64,000 nt of DNA from Spirosoma aureum (lineage in GTDB: Bacteria; Bacteroidota; Bacteroidia; Cytophagales; Spirosomataceae), in NCBI RefSeq assembly GCF_011604685.1, contig NZ_CP050063.1, forward strand, positions 2,688,501 through 2,752,500, in the 5' to 3' direction. Positions 43,740-49,919 of the stretch are shown here, piece by piece. The position numbers and the translations under genes are program-made. The notes under the pieces were generated by a model. It searched no databases and was not told where the DNA came from. It saw only the letters and a list, made by a program, of their open reading frames with translations. Position 1 is the first letter of the stretch; the number at the start of each line of letters is the position of its first letter.

Positions 43740-44309
43740 TTAGGGAATATTTTTTCGTATCCGACTGAGCGAGGATGGAGTGATGCCCAGATAAGAGGCT
43801 AACATATTGAGCGGAACACGATTGGCCAGTCCTGGGTAATGGTCGAGAAAATTCAGATATCTTTTTTGAGCGTCCTGAACCAACATATTGCTGGTAACCT
43901 TCAACTTATTTTCCAGTACATAGGACGTGATTTTAACGAATATATCGTGCCATTCGGGGATGAGAGCGGAAAGCTGTGTAAAGTCCTCTTTGGAAAAAAC
44001 TAAAAGCTGGCAATCTGTAATCGCTTCAATGTACTCGGCTGAGGGCATTTCATCGCGAAAACTGTTCATATCAACGACAAATCGGTTCTCATAGACGAAG
44101 TATCGGGTGAAACTGTCGCCTGATTTATCATAGTAACAGACCCTGAAAACCCCGTCTGTTACGTATCCTATCTGTGTGGAAATTTTTCCAGCTTCTGCAA
44201 AGTAAGCACCTTTCGCAACATTCTTCCGTTTAGCCTTAGTCTGGATCAATTCACGTTGTTGTGCGTTGAGGTGCCCAAACTGGAGCAAATAGGCGATGAG
44301 TTCTTCCAT
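43740..44309 (-). CDS. Crp/Fnr-family transcriptional regulator
   Basis: 189 residues with the same two-domain plan as the other two in the window: beta-roll (KGAYFAEAGKISTQIGYVTDGVFRVCYYDKSGDSFTRYFVYENRFVVDMNSF) and a winged helix ending LNMLASYLGITPSSLSRIRKNIP. No Fe-S cysteines. It is followed in the same direction by the HD hydrolase. Downstream of it the IS-rich region begins (upstream side, higher coordinates), so its promoter lies at 44310-44680. Confidence 0.92.
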   Translation of the reverse strand: MEELIAYLLQFGHLNAQQRELIQTKAKRKNVAKGAYFAEAGKISTQIGYVTDGVFRVCYYDKSGDSFTRYFVYENRFVVDMNSFRDEMPSAEYIEAITDCQLLVFSKEDFTQLSALIPEWHDIFVKITSYVLENKLKVTSNMLVQDAQKRYLNFLDHYPGLANRVPLNMLASYLGITPSSLSRIRKNIP

Positions 44310-44680
44310 TAGTCAAACCTATTAAATAGTGCACAAACATTGACCGCTATGGTTAAAGACAGAGAATGTAGGTAAACAATCCTGGAAGCTTCTTTTTCTG
44401 TCTTTTACGGTTAATGATTCGCAATCTCACTAAATCTTCATGTACCTGTTTCTTAAACAGGGTGTTTTATGTAACGGCCCATTCGGCTGATTGACAAAGG
44501 TTAGCCATGAGTATTGCCTCTATCGTTACCAATTATAGCAGGTAAAATATACAATAGGTCATGCCTAGATTAAAGCCAGAATGGCAGAGGATAACCCCTA
44601 GAATTGAACTGGAATAGGTTTTGAACTTAACAAACAGCATATTGACTATAAACATGCTTATGTCTTAACCCCCTGAATGG
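44310..44680. other. Intergenic region before the IS nest
   Basis: AT-rich stretch of about 370 bp with no gene, holding the promoter of the Crp/Fnr gene. The first insertion element begins near 44680. Confidence 0.4.
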
Positions 44681-44727
44681 CTGGACAAAATTGTAAAAAC
44701 AGTTTAGTCCTACTACATTCAGAAATC

Positions 44728-45238
44728 ATGAGCAAAATAAGGCGAAGTTTCACCCGCGCGGTGGCCGCCCAGAAGACCGCTATTCTATCGTTCAGGAAGC
44801 CATCCGCGATGGCCATGCCGAGACATGTCGTAAATACCATCTTTCCCCTTCGTTACTCCGAAAGTGGCGGCTGAAATATTTGAGTAAAGGGAAAGAAGGC
44901 CTGAAAGACTCCTATACACGTGTCGATCCCCAACTCCGGGTCTTGGAGGAGGAAAATGAACGATTAAAGCGGATTGTAGCCAAACAGGCCCTGGAACTAG
45001 AAATAAAAAGTGAGTTGCTAAAAAAAACGCCTATTCAACTCAGGAGAAGTTAGCAATGATGAAACTGTTCGAAGCCCGCATTAACCGTACCCTGTTATGT
45101 CAGTGGCTTGACCTGCCTCGGAGCGTGTATTATTACCAACCCCAAACAGATACTGCGGGTGCCAAACCTAGCCAAACGACGATGAAGTTGGATGGATTCT
45201 GCAAAACGAAATCATCAAGGAGGCTTTAGCAAAAAACA
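44728..45238 (+). pseudogene. IS3-family transposase remnant 1 (OrfA plus start of OrfB)
   Basis: The frame from 44728 is broken after SKIRRSFT by the 14-nt GC-rich insert at 44755-44768; removing it gives a standard OrfA (RSFTPEDRYSIVQEAIRDGHAETCRKYHLS, coiled coil LRVLEEENERLKRIVAKQALELEIKSELLKK) ending at 45053. An A-run at 45021-45027 is a likely -1 frameshift site toward OrfB. OrfB begins LCQWLDLPRSVYYYQP and is frame-damaged, then is cut by IS110 copy B at about 45240. The element is non-functional. Confidence 0.8.
44755..44768. repeat. GC-rich micro-insertion in IS3 OrfA
   Basis: CGCGCGGTGGCCGC (14 nt). Its removal restores the OrfA frame exactly (T-P-E-D in place of the broken reading). 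It belongs loosely to the CCGGGYCGCCGGTGCG family. Confidence 0.75.
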
Positions 45239-45254
45239 GGGCCGCCCTTTAGGT

Positions 45255-45450
45255 TTGCAGCGTGGTAAAATTCCAAGATCTGGCTAGTTTGCCGAAAGTA
45301 AACAAGGTTGGCTTCCCTACAGGGCTGCAGAGGTTTCGCTCTATGCTCAGATTCAGCTCCTACTTTGTCTTTTTTACCTAAGCCTCAACGGGGTGGCCCG
45401 AGCCATGGAAATTCGGGCGTGATGGCCCATTAGTAAGGGTTTGAGTATTC
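45255..45450 (+). ncRNA. Candidate bridge RNA of IS110 copy B
   Basis: 5' hairpin GGTAAA (45264-45269) with TTTGCC (45288-45293). Left target guide ACAGGGCTGCA (45319-45329) matches left flank ACAGGGCCGCC (45236-45246) at 9 of 11 positions. GCTCA (45345-45349) before GATTCAG is the exact reverse complement of right flank TGAGC (47347-47351). Donor guide CCATGGAAAT (45403-45412) equals the right end of this copy, including the G that copies A and D lack. AAGG (45435-45438) can pair with CCTT at the joined ends. Confidence 0.75.
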
Positions 45451-45691
45451 AGGCGAAGATCTCCTATTTTAAACTGCCACTTTCAACGCTGTTATCACGC
45501 ATGGACATTCGCTATTACATCGGTATCGATATTTCTAAAGCTACGCTCGACTGGGCCGTCTTTGTTGGAAAAGCAATAGTACTGCAAACGCAAACTGAGA
45601 ATTCTGAAACAGGTATCAAAATCGCACTTAAAGCTATTGCTAATCTACCTGGTTTCAGTAAGTCAGAAATAGTTTGCTGTCTTGAACATAC

Positions 45692-45707
45692 CGCAACGGC
45701 GAACCGT
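45692..45707. repeat. GC-rich micro-insertion in IS110 copy B
   Basis: CGCAACGGCGAACCGT. On the other strand it reads close to CGGTTCGCCGTTGCG, matching the CCGGGTCGCCGGTGCG copy at 49904 in 13 of 16 positions. Removal restores EHTGIYNAH. Confidence 0.75.
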
Positions 45708-45903
45708 GGGAATATATAACGCCCACTCTACGGCTACCGAATTACTGGTGGCAACCGATGAATTTATTGCGATCCATAATCCAAAAAAGCTAGCCTGCCA
45801 CGCTGGGGTGGCTCCTTTTGAATACCGCTCAGGTAGTAGTGTACGGGGTCGCACTAGTACTCTTCCAATTTAATGGTTAGATAAAAATAGCTACCTTTCC
45901 GAC

Positions 45904-47045
45904 ATGGGCCAAATCGCTAAACCGTTTGTGCTGTCGGAAGCCGATCTCACAACGCTTGACCAACTCGTTCGTAAAGGGAAAGACGCTGCCCGTAAGTTGA
46001 CCCGAGCCAGAGCCTTGCAGTTTTCCCATCAGGGGCAACACCCACTACAGATTAGCCAATCGTTGGGTATCAGTCTGGCCACGGTCTTCAACTTGCGTAA
46101 ACGCTTTCAGCAAGAGGGTTTGCAAAGAGCCATTGGTGAGAAAGCCCGACCCGGCCAACCCCGCAAAGTGACCCCCCAAGTGGAGGCTCATATCACTCAA
46201 ATCGCCTGTAGTGAGGCTCCTGATGGGCGTACTCGCTGGACAGCAAGTCTGATTAATGAACGCTTAGTCAAACTCGAGATCCACATTGATGACGAGTCGG
46301 TACGTTTAGCCCTAAAAAAAGTAAGCTCAAGCCATGGCTCAAAAAGCAATGCCGGGCCGCCGGGCGGTGCATCGGGCAAGTAGATGGTGAATACTTGGCC
46401 AAAATGGAGAACGTTTTGGCCGTTTATAACCAGCTAACTCCACCAGGCCGAGCGCGGTTATGCTTTGATGAACGACCGTGTCAATTATTGGATGAGGTGA
46501 TAGCAGCCCGACCCATTCAGCCGGGAAAATCCGCTAAAGAGGATAATGAGTATGTCAGAAAAGGAACGTGTGTGGTATTATTAGCTTATGATACGGACAC
46601 AGGTCAACGCTACACTCAAGTGCGCAAGCAGCGCACAAAGGCCGATTATGCAGAGTTCATGCATCAGATAGTGACAACTTACTATGCTGATGTTGAATAC
46701 ATTGATTTGGTGCAGGACAATTTGAATACCCATAAATATGGTTCCTTTTATGAGCATTTACCGCTAGCCCAAGCCCGATTATTGAGTCGCAAATTGGTGT
46801 TTCATTATACCCCTAAGCATGGCTCTTGGCTGAACGCAGCGGAGATCGAATTTTCGGCATTGGCCCGCCAGTGCTTGAATCGGCGCATTGGCAGTCTGGA
46901 GGAATTGGAGCGGCAGGTCAGCTTTTGGGTCAGTGAGCGCAATCAACGTGCCGTTAAGGTGCATTGGAGTTTTACCCCAGCTACGGCTGAGGATAAACTC
47001 AATCGGTGGTATGAGCAAGTCAATCCAGCTAATAAGGTAGATTGA
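45904..47045 (+). CDS. IS630-family transposase, read through a -1 frameshift
   Basis: The first frame (45904-46383, 159 residues) has a helix-turn-helix N terminus (ISQSLGISLATVFNLRKRFQQEGLQRAIGEKARPGQPRKV). It enters the second frame at the run of seven A and a G at 46314-46321, a typical slippery site. The second frame carries the DDE triad: Asp in CFDERPCQ, Asp in DLVQDNLNTHKYG and Glu in HGSWLNAAEIEFS. A 15-nt GC-rich insert at 46352-46366 adds five residues but keeps the frame in this reading. It may still be active, apart from that insert. Confidence 0.85.
46352..46366. repeat. GC-rich micro-insertion in IS630
   Basis: CCGGGCCGCCGGGCG, 15 nt, inserted at TG^G of a Trp codon (K-K-Q-W-C-I-G-Q-V-D restored when removed). 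Identical to the copy at 49805-49819 in an unrelated transposase, also at TG^G. Confidence 0.85.
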
Positions 47046-47095
47046 TGTAAGGATTAAATTGGATGAGTACTAGGGTGAGCCAGCATGCTCGAAAA

Positions 47096-47112
47096 GGCAG
47101 CGCGGGCTGCCC
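47096..47112. repeat. GC-rich micro-insertion near the 3' end of IS110 copy B
   Basis: A palindromic GGCAGC-GCGG-GCTGCC unit lies between ARK and LKSLFHL of the transposase. The exact borders are uncertain because one or two bases of the original codon may be missing. Confidence 0.55.
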
Positions 47113-47162
47113 CGTTGAAATCCTTATTTCACTTAGCCGCCATGTCGGCCATACAAGTGAAA

Positions 47163-47178
47163 CCGGGCCGCCGGGGCG
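47163..47178. repeat. GC-rich micro-insertion in IS110 copy B
   Basis: CCGGGCCGCCGGGGCG, 16 nt. Its removal restores Q-V-K-G-E-I-Q-D-Y-Y-Q-R-K, aligned to the intact copy A. Confidence 0.8.
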
Positions 47179-47717
47179 GGGGAGATACAAGATTATTATC
47201 AACGAAAACTAGTCGAGGGCAAGAATAAAATGCTGGTGCTCAACGCCGTTCGCAACAAGCTTATCCATCGAGTTTGTTTAGTAGTACAGCGTCAACAGAA
47301 ATATAATAAAAATTATGTGCCAACGCTTGCTTAAACCATGGAAATCTGAGCGGTGGTAAGGCCCACCGAGCGTCGAGGGGTAGTCAGGTGGGTCTCAGCC
47401 GCAATGCACTGGCAGAACCAGCGGTCATTAAGGAGAAAGATAAAGCGATGAGTCTTCGAATCGAGCAGTTGGCTCGGCGGCATAAGCACTGGGGTGTGCT
47501 CAAGATTTATCGTCGGTTGCGCAAGCAGGGCGAGTTAGTTAACCATAAACGCGTCAGGCGGTTGTACGGAAAGCTAGGGTTAAATTTACGGCGACGAACT
47601 AAGAAACGACTACCTGATGCTGTATGTAAACCGCTGCCCAAAGCAACGGCTTGCAATCAATGCTGGTCACTGGATTTTACATCGGATACCTTAACCGGTG
47701 GGCGTAAGTTTCGTACC

Positions 47718-47736
47718 GCCCGCCCGCCGGCCCGGC
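47718..47736. repeat. GC-rich micro-insertion in IS3 remnant 2 (inverse orientation)
   Basis: A 19-nt sequence that on the minus strand begins CCGGGCCGGCGGGCGG, near the family consensus. Its removal restores F-R-T-L-N-I-V-D-D-Y-N. Confidence 0.75.
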
Positions 47737-47769
47737 CTGAATATAGTAGACGACTACAATGGCACCGGC

Positions 47770-47841
47770 CTTTAGGTTTGTGGAGTGGTAAGATTCTAAG
47801 ATTTGGTAGCTTTCCCAAAGAAATACAGAGCGGGCTTCCCT
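47770..47841 (+). repeat. Fragment of an IS110 left end, copy C
   Basis: It starts with CTTTAGGTTTG after a GC-rich flank (GGCACCGGC) and keeps the 5' hairpin (GGTAAG 47787-47792 with CTTTCC 47810-47815) and the block GAGCGGGCTTCCCT shared with copy D. It then joins IS3 sequence. The rest of the element is gone, by recombination or deletion. Confidence 0.7.
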
Positions 47842-48110
47842 TTGGCAAACCTGAACGGTTACGGAGTGATAATGGGCCTGAATTTATCCGTCAGGTATTG
47901 CGGGACTGGTGTAAAGATGAGGCAATTGAGTTGTGTTGGATCGAACCAGGCAAGCCCACTCAAAACGCGTATATTGAGCGCTTTAAGGGGACCTTTCGCC
48001 GGGAAGTACTAGACGCTCACATATTTATAAGTATCCGACAAGTACGCCAAACGGTAGATGTGATATGGTCCTAAATATCCGGACACGAAACTTAGTTAAC
48101 TTCGTGTACC

Positions 48111-48401
48111 ATGAACCAATCTCAACAACCCAAACGAAAGTATACCGCCGAGTTTAAGGCTGATGTATTGCGGCTAGTTGCCAATGGTGAACCCATCATG
48201 GCCGTAGCCCGTAAGCTGGGTATTAGCGATAGCCTGATTCACGCCTGGCGGAAGATCAATGACAATCGGTCCGCCGAAGCGGGGGAAAAGAAAACGGATC
48301 AAAGTCTTCAACAAGAAGTCGATAGCCTACGTAAACAACTGCGGCAAAGCGAGATGGAGCGCGAGATATTAAAAAAAGACGTACCGGTTTATTCAGTTTG
48401 A
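48111..48401 (+). CDS. IS3-family OrfA of remnant 3
   Basis: 96 residues. The helix-turn-helix MAVARKLGISDSLIHAWRK and the leucine-zipper-like tail are typical of the Tnp_8 OrfA, which binds the ends of the element. An A-run near its end is a usual frameshift site to OrfB. It is intact, but the partner OrfB is broken, so transposition is not expected. Confidence 0.85.
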   Translation: MNQSQQPKRKYTAEFKADVLRLVANGEPIMAVARKLGISDSLIHAWRKINDNRSAEAGEKKTDQSLQQEVDSLRKQLRQSEMEREILKKDVPVYSV

Positions 48402-48539
48402 AGAAACCAATTTCCCAGTACGACTACTCTGTAAAGTGCTGAATGTCAGCAAGAGTGCATAGTACACATATCGTAATGGAACAACGTTCACTCCGTCAGA
48501 TAACGATCTAGCCATGACCACAGCAATCGACAAGATTTT

Positions 48540-48552
48540 CTGCGGGGCCGTC
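48540..48552. repeat. GC-rich micro-insertion in IS3 remnant 3
   Basis: CTGCGGGGCCGTC, 13 nt; removal joins A-I-D-K-I-F to M-R-E-N-S-R-R-Y-G. Confidence 0.65.
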
Positions 48553-48797
48553 CATGCGGGAAAACTCCCGACGCTATGGTAGCCCTCGCGTGCTGGAAGC
48601 GCTAAAAGAACAGGGCGTAAAGGCTGGTCGACATCTGGTACGTCGTTTGATGCAAGAGCAGGACTGGCAGGCCATTCAACCCCGTAGTTTCGTGCCCAAA
48701 ACGACTAATTCCAGGCATGGTTTAATCGCTTGCCCCAACCGCTTAATCGAGTTTGGCAAACCTACTTCCCCTAATCAGGCGTGGGTCGGCGATATTA

Positions 48798-49132
48798 GTG
48801 CGCCATGAGGACGCAGTTTTTATTGAAGACTGCATTGGCTGATTTTTGACCGGCAGTTGTAATACTGTCCTCCTCAACTAGGGAAGTTGGGGTGAAGGGG
48901 GCTGCAAAGCTCGCTGGGTGCTGCCAAGCGGGTGTCATAAGCAGAGCAGCCTGAACTGTACTGGAGACAGGCCATTTCCTGTCGGCCGGGCTACCACCGA
49001 ATCGATGATGAGAGAACAAAGCATGCGTTGGAAGCCTCTGTACTTAGTGACCAACCCTCGTTTTCAGAACTGGCTGAGAGGGAATCTGTGGGCTGATTGG
49101 TTTGGCCTTGATATTGCCAAGCTGGGGATGAG
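48798..49132 (+). other. Possible 5' fragment of a group II intron, or unassigned structured DNA
   Basis: The sequence begins GTGCG at 48798 directly after the cut OrfB, matching the 5' consensus GUGYG of group II introns, and continues with many short stem-forming segments (for example CTCAACT/AGTTGGG). A 72-codon frame at 48918-49136 resembles nothing known. The right side is cut by an IS5 element. Intron identity is only a suggestion. Confidence 0.35.
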
Positions 49133-49281
49133 TTAAGAACGTGTTGGGAATTGAGAAAGGCTGGTAGTCGAGTCAACTTTGTATCGAGCAAGAAATAAAT
49201 GTATGACCTCTCAGTGGCAACCACTGACCGACTACCAGTGGGCGACACTATCGCCTTTTTTTGATGGCTCCGGCCTTTAGG

Positions 49282-49500
49282 TTTGTAGTGTGGTAAGAAA
49301 CCAAGATTTTGGTAGCTTACCAGGAAGAGATACAGAGCGGGCTTCCCTATGGCATACCGGCCAGGTTAACGACCAATGCGGGGCGGCCCGTGCCGGTGGA
49401 TTCAGGACCCGCTCTGTTACTACTTGCCAAGGTTCGCATAGAAATGAGGGCATTAGGGCCCAGTAGCAAGCGGGGCGCCCCGCGGCGTATCGAACAACAG
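49282..49500 (+). ncRNA. Candidate bridge RNA of IS110 copy D (degenerate)
   Basis: 5' hairpin GGTAAG (49292-49297) with CTTACC (49316-49321), perfect. CCGGC (49357-49361) matches the left flank at its border, weaker than in A and B. CGGTG (49394-49398) before GATTCAG pairs with right flank CACCC at 4 of 5. Donor guide CATAGAAAT (49437-49445) equals the right end. GC-rich inserts near 49378-49393 and at 49471-49485 interrupt the target loop and the last guide, so this RNA is probably non-functional. Confidence 0.6.
49471..49485. repeat. GC-rich micro-insertion in the left end of copy D
   Basis: CGGGGCGCCCCGCGG, a self-complementary sequence at the place where copies A and B have AAAGG/AAGG of the last donor guide. 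Copies A and B have no equivalent. Confidence 0.6.
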
Positions 49501-49594
49501 GGCAAGGGCAATCATCTTCAATCCTAAATTACTATTTAGCATGGACATTCAATACTTCATTGGTGTTGACATCGCCAAAGGCACCTTAGATTGG

Positions 49595-49610
49595 TCGGAC
49601 GGCCGATGCC
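49595..49610. repeat. GC-rich micro-insertion in copy D transposase, first
   Basis: TCGGACGGCCGATGCC, 16 nt; removal restores T-L-D-W-A-V-F-N-G-K. Confidence 0.85.
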
Positions 49611-49804
49611 GCCGTCTTTAACGGAAAAACCATTGTATTGCAGACCCATTCCGTTAATTCAGTAGCAGGTATCAAAACTGTGCTTCGATTGGTGAAAGCT
49701 TTACCCGGCTGGAACGCCAGACAGGCGATCTTCTGTATGGAACATACGGGAATTTACAATGCGCATCTGTTGGATTTTTTGTATCGACTTCAATTACCTA
49801 TTTG

Positions 49805-49819
49805 CCGGGCCGCCGGGCG
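49805..49819. repeat. GC-rich micro-insertion in copy D transposase, second
   Basis: CCGGGCCGCCGGGCG, 15 nt at TG^G, identical to the IS630 copy at 46352-46366; removal restores L-P-I-W-L-E-G-S-L-Q. Confidence 0.88.
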
Positions 49820-49903
49820 GTTAGAAGGCAGTTTGCAGATCAAAAGAGCGGGTGGCCTACAGCGTGGCAAAACTGACACAATTGATGCACAACGTATTGC
49901 TGA

Positions 49904-49919
49904 CCGGGTCGCCGGTGCG
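49904..49919. repeat. GC-rich micro-insertion in copy D transposase, third
   Basis: CCGGGTCGCCGGTGCG, 16 nt; removal restores Q-R-I-A-E-Y-A-F-R-F-R-D, as in copy A. Confidence 0.88.

Larger units (their letters stand above)
45857..47070 (+). mobile_element. IS630-family insertion sequence
   Basis: A 1,214-bp element with 20-bp terminal inverted repeats (left 45857-45876, right 47051-47070, 17 of 20 matching) flanked by a TA target duplication at 45855-45856 and 47071-47072. Joining the flanks restores the IS110 reading R-T-R-V-S-Q-H-A, so the insertion into copy B is exact. Confidence 0.93.
45501..47334 (+). pseudogene. IS110 transposase of copy B, broken
   Basis: ATGGAC start at 45501 (MDIRYYIGIDISKATLDWAVFVGK). 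The reading is normal to CCLEHT, where 16 nt at 45692-45707 shift the frame. After it the text jumps from NAH to TATELLVATDE, so about 130 codons of the middle are deleted. The C-terminal HAGVAPFEYRSGSSVRGRT is then cut by IS630 and resumes RVSQHARK, with two more GC-rich inserts, ending at 47334. The protein cannot be made. Confidence 0.85.
45247..47346 (+). mobile_element. IS110-family element, copy B, interrupted by IS630
   Basis: Left end CTTTAGGTTTG at 45247 and right end CCATGGAAATC ending 47346. It is inserted into IS3 remnant 1, and its own transposase gene is disrupted by an internal deletion, a 16-nt GC-rich insert, an IS630 and two further inserts. Without the IS630 it is about 880 bp. 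The non-coding left end is intact. Confidence 0.85.
47350..48075 (+). pseudogene. IS3-family OrfB remnant 2
   Basis: An OrfB of IS407 type: GLSRNAL, RIEQLARRHKHWGVLKIYRRLRKQGELVNHKRVRRLYGKLGLNLRRR, then CNQCWSLDFTSDTLTGGRKFRT where a 19-nt GC-rich insert (47718-47736) shifts the frame before LNIVDDYN. A fragment of an IS110 left end follows (47770-47841), and then GKPERLRSDNGPEF to QNAYIERFKGTFRREVLDAH with the late catalytic region. It ends in a fusion with remnant 3 at about 48075. Clearly non-functional. Confidence 0.8.
48076..48806 (+). pseudogene. IS3-family remnant 3 (OrfA and broken OrfB)
   Basis: OrfA 48111-48401 (KRKYTAEFKADVLRLVANGEPIMAVARKLGISDSLIHAWRK, coiled coil QEVDSLRKQLRQSEMEREILKK) is nearly complete. 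OrfB starts FPVRLLCKVLNVSKSA, then meets a TAG stop at 48459, reads TAIDKIF and is shifted by a 13-nt GC-rich insert (48540-48552) before MRENSRRYGSPRVLEALKEQGVKAGRHLVRRLM. It stops at WVGDI (about 48797), where another sequence begins. Non-functional. Confidence 0.78.

Noticed and set aside
44677..44874. 65-codon frame on the plus strand
   Set aside because: It is the IS3 OrfA read out of frame because of the 14-nt insert; the corrected OrfA explains it.
45441..45500. In-frame upstream ATG of the copy B transposase
   Set aside because: The peptide before MDIRYYIG has no counterpart in copies A or D.
48918..49136. 72-codon frame before the IS5 element
   Set aside because: No similarity to known proteins and it lies in stem-rich sequence that may be intron RNA.
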